NCBI GenBank assembly: GCA_902495945.1
Contig: CABUZD010000007.1
Coordinates: forward strand, 1-31,939
Reading direction: 5' to 3'
Source: an uncultured Collinsella sp.
Lineage (GTDB): Bacteria > Actinomycetota > Coriobacteriia > Coriobacteriales > Coriobacteriaceae
DNA length: 31,939 nt
The notes under the pieces were generated by a model. It saw only the letters and a list, made by a program, of their open reading frames with translations, did not search any database and was not told the DNA's origin. The position numbers and the translations under genes were made by a program. Positions 15,039 through 22,929 of this stretch are shown piece after piece. The first letter of the stretch is position 1; each line of letters opens with the position of its first letter.

Positions 15039-16438
15039 TTAACGGTCGTTTCGTTGCCGATATGAAGTCGCCCCGCACCCCCGATAACGAGGAGCCGGCT
15101 GCCGAGCGCGCCTGCGACTTCCGCCCCGTCGACAAGGGCTTCACCGAGGAGATGGCGCTGGCCGAGGCCGAGCGCTGCCTCAACTGCAAGAAGCCGTTCT
15201 GTGTTGAGGGCTGCCCCGTCAACATCAACATTCCCCGCTTTATCGAGCAGATCCGCGAGAAGGACTTCGGCGGCGCTCTCGATACCATCCGCGAGGACTC
15301 CATGCTTCCCGCCATCTGCGGCCGCGTCTGCCCGCAGGAGAACCAGTGCGAGGGCAAGTGCATCCGTGGCAAGAAGTCCGAGCCCGTGGCCATCGGCCAG
15401 CTCGAGCGCTTCCTGGGTGACCGCCCCGAGCTCGCCTCCACGCCCAAGATGGCTCCCAAGAACGGCAAGAAGGTCGCCGTCGTCGGTTCCGGCCCGTCCG
15501 GCATCACCTGCGCCGGCGAGCTCGCCCGCAACGGCTTTGACGTCACCGTCTTTGAGGCCTTCTTTACCGGCGGCGGCGTGCTGGTCTACGGCATCCCCGA
15601 GTTCCGTCTGCCCAAGGCGGTCGTCAAGCGCGAGATCGACGGCCTGGAGGACATGGGCGTCAAGTTTGAGTACAACTCCGTCGTGGGAAACATGGCCACG
15701 GCCGAGGAGCTGTTCGAGCAGGGCTTCGACGCCATCTACGTGGCGACCGGCGCTGGCCTGCCCAAGTTCCTCAACGTCCCCGGCGAGAACCTGCCCAACG
15801 TCTTCTTCGCCAACGAGTACCTCACCCGCGTGAACCTGATGAAGGCCAACAAGTTCCCCGAGTACGACACCCCCACCAAGCACGGCAAGAACGTCGTCGT
15901 CTTTGGTGGCGGCAACGTGGCTATGGACGCCGTCCGTACCGCCAAGCGTCTGGGCGCCGAGCACGCCATCATCGCCTACCGTCGTACCGAGGACGAGATG
16001 CCCTGCCGTCGCGCCGAGCTGCACCACGCTAAGGCCGAGGGCGTCGAGGTTCTGCCGCTCGTCTCCCCGCTCGAGTTTGTCGCTGGCGAGGACGGCTCCG
16101 TATGCGCCGTCAAGGTCCAGAAGATGGAGCTCGGCGAGCCCGACGAGTCCGGCCGTCGTCGCCCGGTGCCCATCGAGGGCGCCATCGAGGAGATTCCCTG
16201 CGATGTCGCGATCTCGGCTATCGGCACCAACGCCAACCCCTTCGCAAAGAAGATCGGTGGCAAGATGGAGCTCAACAAGTGGGGCTACATCGTCGCCGAC
16301 GAGGAGACCGGCCAGACCACCGATCCCCGCATCTGGGCCGGCGGCGACATCGTCACCGGTGCCGCTACGGTCATTCTGGCGATGGGCGCCGGCAAGAAGG
16401 CCGCTGCCTCCATCACCAAGAGCCTACTGGGCGAGTAA
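15029..16438 (+). CDS. nfnB: NADPH-binding large subunit NfnB (GltD-like)
   Basis: The 469-residue protein has the GltD-type fold: an N-terminal double 4Fe-4S domain (CLNCKKPFCVEGCPVNINIP, then CGRVCPQENQCEGKC), an FAD-binding VVGSGPSGITCAGELA, the substrate-side GGGVLVYGIPEFRLP, an NADPH-binding VVFGGGNVAMDAVRTAKRLG, and a C-terminal WAGGDIVTGAATVILAMGAG. These are the features of the NfnB/SudA subunit and of homotetrameric NADPH-dependent glutamate synthase small subunits. The adjacent, overlapping nfnA gene and the absence of a GltB-type large subunit favour NfnB. It shares ten bases with nfnA (ATG within the last codons), implying coupled translation. In anaerobes the complex makes NADPH from ferredoxin and NADH. 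Confidence 0.92.
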   Translation: MPLVNGRFVADMKSPRTPDNEEPAAERACDFRPVDKGFTEEMALAEAERCLNCKKPFCVEGCPVNINIPRFIEQIREKDFGGALDTIREDSMLPAICGRVCPQENQCEGKCIRGKKSEPVAIGQLERFLGDRPELASTPKMAPKNGKKVAVVGSGPSGITCAGELARNGFDVTVFEAFFTGGGVLVYGIPEFRLPKAVVKREIDGLEDMGVKFEYNSVVGNMATAEELFEQGFDAIYVATGAGLPKFLNVPGENLPNVFFANEYLTRVNLMKANKFPEYDTPTKHGKNVVVFGGGNVAMDAVRTAKRLGAEHAIIAYRRTEDEMPCRRAELHHAKAEGVEVLPLVSPLEFVAGEDGSVCAVKVQKMELGEPDESGRRRPVPIEGAIEEIPCDVAISAIGTNANPFAKKIGGKMELNKWGYIVADEETGQTTDPRIWAGGDIVTGAATVILAMGAGKKAAASITKSLLGE

Positions 16439-16466
16439 TCACCTACAGCGTTAGCCATCAAACGGC

Positions 16467-16505
16467 AAAGTCCCCGTCGAGCACACGCCCGGCGGGGACT
16501 TTTTC
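16467..16505 (+). terminator. Intrinsic terminator of nfnAB
   Basis: AAAGTCCCCG (16467-16476) pairs with CGGGGACTTT (16493-16502), and a run of five T ends the stem. It lies 28 bases after the nfnB stop codon. Confidence 0.88.
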
Positions 16506-16520
16506 TATGCCGACCGCCCT

Positions 16521-16555
16521 ACCACCACAAAGGTGCCTGTCCCCTTTGTGGTGGT
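16521..16555. repeat. GGGACAG-family palindrome (ACCACCACAAAGG arms)
   Basis: ACCACCACAAAGG (16521-16533) is a perfect 13-bp inverted repeat of 16543-16555. The loop is TGCCTGTCC, so the core reads CCTGTCCCC, the GGGGACAGG word in reverse. It lies between convergent nfnB and the kinase-like gene. Arms of this type with a conserved core are typical of REP-like elements. Confidence 0.7.
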
Positions 16556-16564
16556 TTTGGTCGA

Positions 16565-17188
16565 CTAGCCTTCGAGTTGGGCCACCTTGTAGCGGTAGGC
16601 TGCGGCGATGACATCCTTGCAGCCTTCGCGGCCCAGCTTGGCGCGGTTGACGACGATGTCCTTGCCGCTCGTCATCTTCCACTTACCGGCACTGTAGCGC
16701 TTATAGAACGCCTCACGCGCCTTCTGCTGCTGTTTAACCAGCTTAGCGCCCTTCTTCTTGTTAAGGCCACGCTTCTTGCGCACGATCTCGACGCGGTCCT
16801 CAAAGGGAGCGGTCACCAACACGGCAATGTGGTTGGGGTTGTTACGCAACAGGTAATCGGACAGACGACCTTCGATAATGCAGCTCTCGGTCTCGCCCAG
16901 ATCCAAAATCACCTGGCTCATCTTTTGGAACAACTTGTCCGAGTACGAACGCGCATCGTAGCGGTCGGGCAGAAACGCCATGTTCTCCACGGCCAGACGC
17001 TCGTCGTAGGCGGCCATCTTGTCGAGCGACTCGCCCGCGCGCAGCGAAGCACGCACCAGCAGCTCGTTATCGTACAGCGGAATCCCCAGCTCATCGGCGA
17101 GGATACGACCAATCTCGTGGCCCTCGGCGCCAAAGTCGCGCGCGATGGTAATGACCACAGGACTCTTCTTATTCTCCAGATCGCTCAT
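16565..17188 (-). CDS. Cytidylate kinase-like family protein
   Basis: A 207-residue protein related to the cytidylate_kin2 group of P-loop-like nucleotide kinases. VVITIARDFGAEGHEIGRIL is its N-terminal nucleotide-binding segment (an R-x-x-G-x-x-G variant in place of a classical GKS/T Walker A), LGIPLYDNELL the second helix, and SCIIEGRLSDYLL the middle beta-strand. A basic lid follows (RVEIVRKKRGLNKKKGAK). The physiological substrate is not known for most members. The start at 17188 has AAAGGA seven bases upstream. It is the last gene of the minus-strand group after the amino-acid importer, but a palindrome at 17206-17234 lies between, so co-transcription is uncertain. Confidence 0.8.
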   Translation of the reverse strand: MSDLENKKSPVVITIARDFGAEGHEIGRILADELGIPLYDNELLVRASLRAGESLDKMAAYDERLAVENMAFLPDRYDARSYSDKLFQKMSQVILDLGETESCIIEGRLSDYLLRNNPNHIAVLVTAPFEDRVEIVRKKRGLNKKKGAKLVKQQQKAREAFYKRYSAGKWKMTSGKDIVVNRAKLGREGCKDVIAAAYRYKVAQLEG

Positions 17189-17205
17189 CGCGATTCCTTT
17201 CTCTA

Positions 17206-17234
17206 TGTGACAAAGGGACTGTCCCTTTGCCACA
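17206..17234. repeat. GGGAC palindrome between permease and kinase-like genes
   Basis: TGTGACAAAGGGAC (17206-17219) is an inverted repeat of 17221-17234 with one mismatch and a one-base centre (GGGACTGTCCC core). It belongs with the other GGGACAG palindromes of the window. It starts two bases after the importer permease stop codon. Confidence 0.7.
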
Positions 17235-17236
17235 TT

Positions 17237-17875
17237 CTACGCTGCCACCATTCGCCTCTGATACGCCCTCACCAGCAACGAGATACCAAAGTTGAGCACA
17301 AAGTACATCGCAAACACCAGGCCGTAGAGCATAAGCACCTGCGACAGGTCGATCGCGTGGGCCATCACGACGTTGGCCGTGTACATGAGTTCGGCCACGT
17401 TAATGCCCGAAAGATACGAGCTGTCCTTAATGACAGTTGTGCACTGGCTAAACAGCGCCGGAATGATCGTCTTAAACGTCTGCGGCAGAATGATGTAGCG
17501 CATGGTGGCAAAGAAGCCAAAGCCCTGGCTCTGCGCCGCCTCAAACTGGCCGCGCGGAATCGAGTTGAGGCCGCCGCGCACAATCTCGGCCATTACGGCG
17601 CTGGTAAACAGCGTAAAGGCGATGGTCGAAATCACAATGTCCAAACCCTGCACCGTAAAGTAGATAAAAAGGATCCACAGCAGGTTTGGCGTGCAACGGA
17701 ACAGCTCGATATAGGCGCTCACCAAAATACGGAACGGGCGGGGCGCATAGCTTTTAACGAGCGCCAGTACCGTGCCAAAGATGAGCGAGAAAAAGATCGA
17801 CAGCGCCGAGATCTCGATCGTCTTAACAAAGCCGCCCCAAATGTAGAGCAGGTTGGTCGCGTTGAAGATTTCCAT
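17237..17875 (-). CDS. Polar amino-acid ABC transporter permease (HisM/GlnP family), second subunit
   Basis: A 212-residue membrane protein of the HAAT-type permease family with about five membrane helices. EIVRGGLNSIPRGQFEAAQS is the EAA loop that contacts the ATPase; YIELFRCTPNLLWILF and the C-terminal LPQTFKTIIPALFSQ are also typical. It begins three bases after the stop of the first permease, so the two form a heterodimer from one operon. The order in this operon is ATPase, lipoprotein, permease, permease. The substrate is probably a polar or acidic amino acid; which one cannot be told from sequence. Confidence 0.92.
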   Translation of the reverse strand: MEIFNATNLLYIWGGFVKTIEISALSIFFSLIFGTVLALVKSYAPRPFRILVSAYIELFRCTPNLLWILFIYFTVQGLDIVISTIAFTLFTSAVMAEIVRGGLNSIPRGQFEAAQSQGFGFFATMRYIILPQTFKTIIPALFSQCTTVIKDSSYLSGINVAELMYTANVVMAHAIDLSQVLMLYGLVFAMYFVLNFGISLLVRAYQRRMVAA

Positions 17876-17878
17876 GCG

Positions 17879-18625
17879 CTAGGCCTCCTCTACGTTGTCG
17901 AGCCCCAGCTCGGCCAGGCTCACACCGCGCGGACGCTCCTTGGAGCGGCGCTCGAGCCACTGCACCAGTATGGCGAGCGGAAAGCAGATGATGAAGTACA
18001 TAAGGCAGCAGACGATGTATCCCTGCAGGTAGCCGTACAGACTCACAAAGTTGTCGGAACGGTACATAAGGTCGCCGCCGGCCACAAGCGCCAGCACCGA
18101 CGTGTTCTTGACCAGGTTGAGCGCCTGGTTACACAGCGGCGGCAGAATGATCTTGAATGTCTGGGGCAGCACGATGTACCAGTATGCCTGCGCACGGGTG
18201 AAGCCCTGGCTCTGGGCCGCCTCCATCTGACCGCGCGGAACCGCCTCGATACCAGTGCGGATGACCTCCGAAATGTAGGCCGCGTGATACAGACCCACGC
18301 CCAAGAAGCCCAGCACGAACGGCGCGATGCGCACCGGCTGGTCGGCACCGGTTATGGCCTGTAAAAACTGCGGACCGGCCATGTACATAAAGAGCACCTG
18401 CACGGGCAACGGGGTGTTCTGGTAAAACTCCACGTACACGCGGCTTATGGCGCGCAGCACGCGCGAACGAGTGGTAGAGAACACGCCCAGCAGCGTGCCC
18501 AGCACCAGCGATAGCAGCAGACCGGCAACGACCACCTGCAGTGTCACGCCAAAGCCCTCCCAGAAGGGCCCCATGTTTTGAAATGTCGTCGACCAGCGGT
18601 CGGCGTCAAACAATCCTTCGAGCAT
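17879..18625 (-). CDS. Polar amino-acid ABC transporter permease (HisM/GlnP family), first subunit
   Basis: A 248-residue membrane permease of the same family as its neighbour. VIRTGIEAVPRGQMEAAQSQ is the EAA loop, EFYQNTPLPVQVLFMY the conserved region after the second helix, and LPQTFKIILPPLCNQALNL the fifth-helix motif. A charged C-terminal tail follows (LVQWLERRSKERPRG). The start at 18625 has AAGGAAGGA upstream; an in-frame reading up to 18658 overlaps the lipoprotein gene and has no ribosome site. It starts 25 bases after the lipoprotein stop codon and ends three bases before the second permease. Confidence 0.93.
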   Translation of the reverse strand: MLEGLFDADRWSTTFQNMGPFWEGFGVTLQVVVAGLLLSLVLGTLLGVFSTTRSRVLRAISRVYVEFYQNTPLPVQVLFMYMAGPQFLQAITGADQPVRIAPFVLGFLGVGLYHAAYISEVIRTGIEAVPRGQMEAAQSQGFTRAQAYWYIVLPQTFKIILPPLCNQALNLVKNTSVLALVAGGDLMYRSDNFVSLYGYLQGYIVCCLMYFIICFPLAILVQWLERRSKERPRGVSLAELGLDNVEEA

Positions 18626-18650
18626 TTGATTCCTTCCTTGGACGATGCGC

Positions 18651-19526
18651 CTATACAAGACCCCAGGTCTTGACCTCTTGGTCGAGCCAGCCGTCGGCCA
18701 GGCGATCGCAAATCACCTGATCGACCACGGCCGAAAGGTCGCAGCCCTTCTTGGTCGCCACGCCGTAGCCCTGCTCGCCAAACTTGACCTCGGGCTGCAG
18801 CAGCTCAACGGTCTCGTTCATGTAACCGGCCAGCGTGGAGCGGTCCATGGCAAAGACGTCGATATTGCCGGCGTCGAGCGAACTCTTGATGATGGGGTAG
18901 CCGCTAAAGGCCCTAAACTCGGGCTTGCAGCTAAAGCCGTTGTCCTTGATCATCTGCTCGATCAGGCCCTGCGTGGTAGCACCCTGGCTCGCGCCGATGA
19001 CCTTGCCGTCCAGGTCCTCAATCGAGGTAAAGCCCGAACGCTTCTTGACCATGAGTCCCACGTAGTCGGTGCGGTACGGCGTCGAGAAATCCCAGCTCTT
19101 CTTGCGCTCGTCGGTGATGGTGTAGGTCGCCGCGACCACGTCAAGTTGGCCGTTATCGATCAGCGGTCCGCGCGTCTTGGGCGTTACGTCGGTAAACTCG
19201 ACAAGCTCCTGGGCGCGGGCCTCCTTGTAGCTCACACCAAAGAGGGCAGCAGCGATCTGGTAGCACAAATCGACTTCCATGCCCTCAAAGCGGCCCTTGG
19301 CAGTGTCGTAATAGCCATAGCCGGGAACGTCCTTCTTAACGCCGGCATTCAGATGGCCACGCGACTTGATGGCCGCAAGCTTGGACCCCTTGTCGGAGCC
19401 CTCGCCGCTGGTGGAGTTGCCGCAACCGGTAAGCGCGGTCCCCGTCAGCGCAAGCATGCCGGCGCCAGCCAGCTGCAAAAAGTGACGGCGCGACACGGCC
19501 GCCCTCGTCATATCCGTCATGTCCAT
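18651..19526 (-). CDS. Amino-acid ABC transporter substrate-binding lipoprotein
   Basis: An extracellular solute-binding protein (family 3, SBP_bac_3) of 291 residues. The N-terminus carries a twin-arginine-like SRRHFLQLAGAG (12-23) and the lipobox LTGC with C35, so it may be exported by Tat or Sec and lipidated. Binding-fold landmarks are GYGYYDTAKGRFEGMEVDL, LDVVAATYTITDERKKSWDF and DLDGKVIGASQGATTQ; the ERKK..FS.PY segment is common in binding proteins for glutamate, glutamine and aspartate. The ATG at 19526 follows the ATPase stop by eight bases; a GTG at 19529 is also possible. Ribosome site is weak, consistent with coupling to the ATPase gene. Confidence 0.93.
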   Translation of the reverse strand: MDMTDMTRAAVSRRHFLQLAGAGMLALTGTALTGCGNSTSGEGSDKGSKLAAIKSRGHLNAGVKKDVPGYGYYDTAKGRFEGMEVDLCYQIAAALFGVSYKEARAQELVEFTDVTPKTRGPLIDNGQLDVVAATYTITDERKKSWDFSTPYRTDYVGLMVKKRSGFTSIEDLDGKVIGASQGATTQGLIEQMIKDNGFSCKPEFRAFSGYPIIKSSLDAGNIDVFAMDRSTLAGYMNETVELLQPEVKFGEQGYGVATKKGCDLSAVVDQVICDRLADGWLDQEVKTWGLV

Positions 19527-19534
19527 CACCGCGC

Positions 19535-20266
19535 CTAGTGCAGAATCTTGGACAGGAACTCGCGGCAGCGCGGGTTCTCGGGGTTATCGAAGAAGTGCTC
19601 GGGCGTGCCCTCCTCCAGGATGCGGCCGTCCTCCATAAAGATGACGCGGTCGGCCACCTGGCGCGCAAAGCCCATCTCGTGCGTCACGCAGATCATGGTG
19701 ATGTCCTCCTGCGCGAGCTCAATCATAACGTCCAAGACTTCCTGGACCATCTCGGGGTCGAGCGCCGAGGTCGGCTCGTCAAACAGGATGATGGGCTGCT
19801 TGGTGCACAGGGCACGGGCGATGGCGATGCGTTGCTGCTGACCGCCCGAGAGATTCTGCGGATACTCGCCGGCCTTATGCGCCATGCCGACGCGCTTGAG
19901 CGCGGCGATGGCGATCTCGGTCGCCTCCTCCTTGCTCTTCTTTTGCAGCTTGATGGGCGCGAGCGTCAGGTTGCCCAGCACCGTCATGTTGGGATACAGG
20001 TTGAACTGCTGAAACACCATGGAACTATACTTGCGAGCCATCTCCAGGTGATTCTTTTTGGTGAGCGGCGTACCGTCAATGACGACCTCGCCCGACGTGG
20101 GCTCCTCCAGATAATCGACGCAACGGATGAGCGTCGACTTACCCGAACCGGAAGGCCCGATCATTACGAGCTTCTCGCCGCGCTTGACGGTGAGATTGAT
20201 ATCTTTGAGCACATGCAGGTCGCCAAAGTACTTGTTGAGATGCTTGATCTCGATCATGTCTGCCAT
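19535..20266 (-). CDS. Amino-acid ABC transporter ATPase (GlnQ/HisP family)
   Basis: A 243-residue ATPase that drives the polar amino-acid importer. It has Walker A GPSGSGKST, the Q-loop FQQFNLYPNMTVLGN, the signature LSGGQQQR, Walker B IILFDEPTSALDPE and the switch THEMGFA, as in the GlnQ/HisP/ArtP group. EIKHLNKYFGDLHVLK is the A-loop region. The start at 20266 has GGAAAGGGA upstream. It is the first gene of the operon; the intergenic region of about 275 bases before it holds a candidate -10 (TACAAT, complement of 20302-20307) and a 26-bp palindrome. No regulator gene is nearby. Confidence 0.95.
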   Translation of the reverse strand: MADMIEIKHLNKYFGDLHVLKDINLTVKRGEKLVMIGPSGSGKSTLIRCVDYLEEPTSGEVVIDGTPLTKKNHLEMARKYSSMVFQQFNLYPNMTVLGNLTLAPIKLQKKSKEEATEIAIAALKRVGMAHKAGEYPQNLSGGQQQRIAIARALCTKQPIILFDEPTSALDPEMVQEVLDVMIELAQEDITMICVTHEMGFARQVADRVIFMEDGRILEEGTPEHFFDNPENPRCREFLSKILH

Positions 20267-20301
20267 GAATGTCCCTTTCCTGCGCTTACACGAATTGCAC
20301 T

Positions 20302-20307
20302 ATTGTA
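20302..20307 (-). promoter_or_regulatory. Possible -10 element of the amino-acid importer operon
   Basis: TACAAT on the minus strand lies about 35 bases before the ATPase start codon. No matching -35 hexamer is evident. Confidence 0.35.
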
Positions 20308-20372
20308 CGGAAAGAACCACGTTTCCGCAGCCCACACTACATTCCCGTAAAGAACCCGCAACCTTCCACCCA

Positions 20373-20439
20373 CTCATTGGGGACAGGCTTAAATGAGTAC
20401 CTGCTCATTGGGCACTCATTTAAGCCTGTCCCCAATGAG
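20373..20439. repeat. GGGGACAGG palindrome with 26-bp perfect arms
   Basis: CTCATTGGGGACAGGCTTAA (continuing to 20398) pairs perfectly over 26 bp with 20414-20439. The loop of 15 bases repeats the word GCTCATTGGGC. It lies between the divergent importer operon and the YqeY terminator. It is the longest palindrome of the GGGGACAG family in the window. Confidence 0.85.
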
Positions 20440-20481
20440 CGCCCAATGACCAGCCAGGGGAGGCGCCCTTCATCGGCCGAC

Positions 20482-20516
20482 AAAAAAGGGGCGCGACCGC
20501 GATGGTCACGCCCCTC
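20482..20516 (-). terminator. Intrinsic terminator of the YqeY gene
   Basis: On the minus strand, AGGGGCGTGACC pairs with GGTCGCGCCCCT around an ATCGC loop with one mismatch, and TTTTTT follows. It begins 27 bases after the YqeY stop codon. Confidence 0.88.
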
Positions 20517-20542
20517 GACATCAACTATGTACCGCTCGGCCC

Positions 20543-20986
20543 TTACGCAAGCTTTGCTCCGACGATCTTTGCCGCGGCAGGCTTATCGAAGTTGCCGCCG
20601 GTGGCCTTGCCGAGTGCTCCCATGACCTGGCCCATCTGCTTCTTGGACGTGGCGCCCAGCTCGGCGATGACCTGCTCGATCAGAGCCTCGAGCTCCTCAC
20701 CCGAAACCTGCGCGGGCAGCAGGCTCTCCAGAATCTTGACCTGCTCGGTCAGGTTGTCGGTACGGTCCTGGTCGGTACCGGCCCTGATGGACATCTCCAG
20801 CGTCTCGCTCGTCTGCTTAATCAGACGCTTGATCATACTGTTGACGTCTTCCTCGGTCACGTCGCGGCGCTCGTTAACCTCGATATTCTTCACCTCGGCC
20901 TTGACCTGGCGAATGATGGACAGGCGAACCTTGTCCTTGGCCTTCATGGCGGCGATCATTTCCTGCTGCAGCTCTTCGTTGGTCAT
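20543..20986 (-). CDS. yqeY: GatB/YqeY domain protein
   Basis: A 147-residue helical protein of the YqeY family, related to the C-terminal tRNA-binding domain of GatB. It has MKAKDKVRLSIIRQVKAEVKN, the repeat-like VNSMIKRLIKQTSETLE, the ILESLLPAQVSGEELEALI segment, and MGQVMGALGKATGGNFD near the end, all typical. The exact role in cells is unclear; the fold suggests a tRNA-linked function, but I would not assign one. The start at 20986 has AGGAGGA upstream. It is transcribed after the parvulin gene (54 bases apart), and a strong terminator follows. Confidence 0.93.
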   Translation of the reverse strand: MTNEELQQEMIAAMKAKDKVRLSIIRQVKAEVKNIEVNERRDVTEEDVNSMIKRLIKQTSETLEMSIRAGTDQDRTDNLTEQVKILESLLPAQVSGEELEALIEQVIAELGATSKKQMGQVMGALGKATGGNFDKPAAAKIVGAKLA

Positions 20987-21040
20987 CTGCAAATCCTCCT
21001 CAATAGTGTGGGCGGCACTCGCGCGGGCACCGCCCCATGA

Positions 21041-22261
21041 TTACTCAGTCGTCGACGAATCGTCGGTCGAGCTCTTGGTGACGCCCTTCAGGCTCACGTT
21101 ATAGGGTACGTCCTTGGGCATGGGGTTGACAGTAATGTCGGCATCCTTCTTGTACTGCTCTAGCCACTCGCTGTACGCGGTGCTGGCCGCCTGCGTCTTC
21201 ACCACGTTGGAGACATACTTCTTGATGGCCTTGGGCACCTGGTTGATGTCATCAACCTGATTATCGACATGGAAGTAGTCGGTGCACTTGATGACGTGGT
21301 AGCCATAGGTCGACTCGACGACTTCGCTCACGTCGCCCTTGTTGAGTCCCTCGAGCGCCGTCTGGTAGCTGTCGACGAAAGTGGTGAGCTTATCCCAGCC
21401 CACATCGCCCTTCTTCTCCTTGGAACCGGTGTCCTCGGAGTACTGCTCAACGGCGTCCTCAAAGCTCAGCTCACCGGAGTTGATCTTGTCCAGGCACTCC
21501 TGCGCCTTGGCCTTGGCAGCAGCCTTGTCCTCATCGGAAGCGTCGGAATCAACCTTGATCAGGATGTTCGACGAGCGGCGGGCGTCGTTGTAGCTGGACA
21601 GGTTTTCGTTGATGTAATCGACAATCTCGCTGTCCTTGGGCTTGCTCGTGGGCGCAACGGCATCCTTGAGTTTCTGCTGCGCCAGACTCTCCTTGAGTGA
21701 GTCCTTGTAGGTGTCCTCGGTATAGCCGTAGGTCTTGAGGGTCTTCTTAAAGGCCTTGGCACCGCCCGCGCTCTTGCACGCGTCCTTCCAAGCCTTCTCG
21801 ACCTCCTCATCCGACACCGTCACGCCGTTCTCCTTCTGTGCCTGTTGAAGCAGAATCTGCTGCGTGTAGGAGTCGATGAGTTGCTTGCGGTACTTCTTGG
21901 GCGTGAGGTCGTTGTCGACCAGATACTGCGCCCAGTCCTCGTCTTTGGTGTAGCCGTAGGACGTGCGCATGCTCATGATCTGCTTGGTCACGGTGTCCTC
22001 GGTGAGGTTGGTGCCGTTGATAGTTGCAGCAACACCGCCGGTCAGCTTGTAGCCCGAGGTGTCCTCGGCCTGCGACATAAGGCCGGAGCACGCCATCGCC
22101 GAGACGGAAAGCAGCATCGCCAGCACGCCGATGACCACCAGGACGATCTTGACGGTCTTAGACACGTACGTCTTGCGCTGCTTCTTGCGAGAGCTGGAGG
22201 CAGCGCGGGGCTGCTGCTCGGGCGTCGGCGCGGCCTCGGAGTTCTTTTTCTTATTTGCCAT
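21041..22261 (-). CDS. Membrane-anchored peptidylprolyl isomerase (parvulin, SurA/PrsA type)
   Basis: An extracellular foldase of 406 residues. A basic cytoplasmic N-terminus (about 1-34, SSRKKQRKTYVSKT) is followed by one membrane segment (about 35-58, IVLVVIGVLAMLL), then a SurA-like N-terminal helical region and a parvulin domain: RRSSNILIKVDSDAS, INSGELSFEDAVEQYSEDTG, KGDVGWDKLT and VESTYGYHVIKCTDY. A cysteine after the membrane segment (SAMACSG) is not a clear lipobox, so an uncleaved anchor is more likely. The acidic, Ser/Thr-rich C-terminus ends STDDSSTTE. The start at 22261 has GAAAGG upstream; longer readings run through palindromes. It likely helps folding of secreted or sorted proteins. 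Confidence 0.9.
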   Translation of the reverse strand: MANKKKNSEAAPTPEQQPRAASSSRKKQRKTYVSKTVKIVLVVIGVLAMLLSVSAMACSGLMSQAEDTSGYKLTGGVAATINGTNLTEDTVTKQIMSMRTSYGYTKDEDWAQYLVDNDLTPKKYRKQLIDSYTQQILLQQAQKENGVTVSDEEVEKAWKDACKSAGGAKAFKKTLKTYGYTEDTYKDSLKESLAQQKLKDAVAPTSKPKDSEIVDYINENLSSYNDARRSSNILIKVDSDASDEDKAAAKAKAQECLDKINSGELSFEDAVEQYSEDTGSKEKKGDVGWDKLTTFVDSYQTALEGLNKGDVSEVVESTYGYHVIKCTDYFHVDNQVDDINQVPKAIKKYVSNVVKTQAASTAYSEWLEQYKKDADITVNPMPKDVPYNVSLKGVTKSSTDDSSTTE

Positions 22262-22328
22262 AGTTGGCCTTTCGCATAACGAATCGAACAAACGCCATTG
22301 TGTCACAACGCAGCCCCCGCGGCACGCT

Positions 22329-22415
22329 TGGTGCATTGGGGACAGGTTAATCTGCACCATTTTGGTGCAAAGGGGACAGCTCTGGCAGCCGGCAGTTAGG
22401 GACAGTCCCCAAGCG
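22329..22415. repeat. Cluster of decayed GGGGACAG palindromes
   Basis: TGGTGCATTGGGGACAGG, with TGCACCA at 22353-22359, is followed by TTTTGGTGCAAAGGGGACAG and by TTAGGGACAGTCCCCAA. The same core word appears three times in about 85 bases, with arms that only partly pair. The cluster fills the gap between the parvulin and PTS EIIA genes. It looks like superimposed or eroded copies of the palindrome seen at 20373. Confidence 0.6.
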
Positions 22416-22431
22416 CCGGCTCAGCCCCACC

Positions 22432-22899
22432 TTAGAAGTGACGGCGGATGGCGTCGACCATGCCCTGGGGCGTGGTCTGGCCGAGCACGTCGGCTGCGGC
22501 ATCGGCGTCCATAAAGATGTTCATGAGCGCCTGCAGGGCCTCGACCTGACCGCCCGGCTCGGCGATGCCCAGATTGATGACGATCTGCGCCGGCACCGGA
22601 GCGCCCATGCCAGCCATAGCGTTAAATGTCACGGGCGCGGCGGGCTTCACCACCGCGATATAGGGCTTGGCCACAAATCCCGGATCGGTATGCGGAATGG
22701 CAATGTTTGCCGCCGGCATGGCAAGACCCGTGGGATAGGCATCCTCGCGCGTGCGAACGGCGTCGAGCCAACCGGACGCAATGTAGCCACGTGGTGCAAG
22801 CTCGCCCTCGAGCCGCGCAAACACCTCATCCGGCGTTGCACACTCCCAATCAAAAAACACCAGCTCAGGCGTAAACAGCACTTCGTTATTACCAGACAT
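22432..22899 (-). CDS. PTS sugar transporter subunit IIA (fructose/galactitol type)
   Basis: A 155-residue phosphocarrier domain of the PTS_EIIA_2 family. PAANIAIPHTDP carries the phosphorylated histidine H70, and VTFNAMAGMGAPVPAQIVINL is the family strand-turn motif with the preceding VAKPYIAVVKPAAP. GatA-like sugar subunits are its closest type by eye. No EIIB or EIIC gene is nearby, so it is either a partner of a distant galactitol-type permease or a regulatory IIA. The start at 22899 has AAGGAGG upstream. It follows the AlbA_2 ATPase gene by 30 bases and is probably co-transcribed with it. Confidence 0.85.
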   Translation of the reverse strand: MSGNNEVLFTPELVFFDWECATPDEVFARLEGELAPRGYIASGWLDAVRTREDAYPTGLAMPAANIAIPHTDPGFVAKPYIAVVKPAAPVTFNAMAGMGAPVPAQIVINLGIAEPGGQVEALQALMNIFMDADAAADVLGQTTPQGMVDAIRRHF

Positions 22900-22929
22900 A
22901 AGCCGCCTCCTTCTTTTCATTCCCTGTCT

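Noticed and set aside
15029..16438. Glutamate synthase small subunit (GltD)
   Set aside because: The adjacent overlapping PyrK/SudB-type subunit and lack of gltB favour NfnB; the GltD fold alone does not decide it.
20373..22415. CRISPR array
   Set aside because: The repeated GGGGACAG words are palindromes with irregular spacing, not regularly spaced identical repeats with unique spacers.
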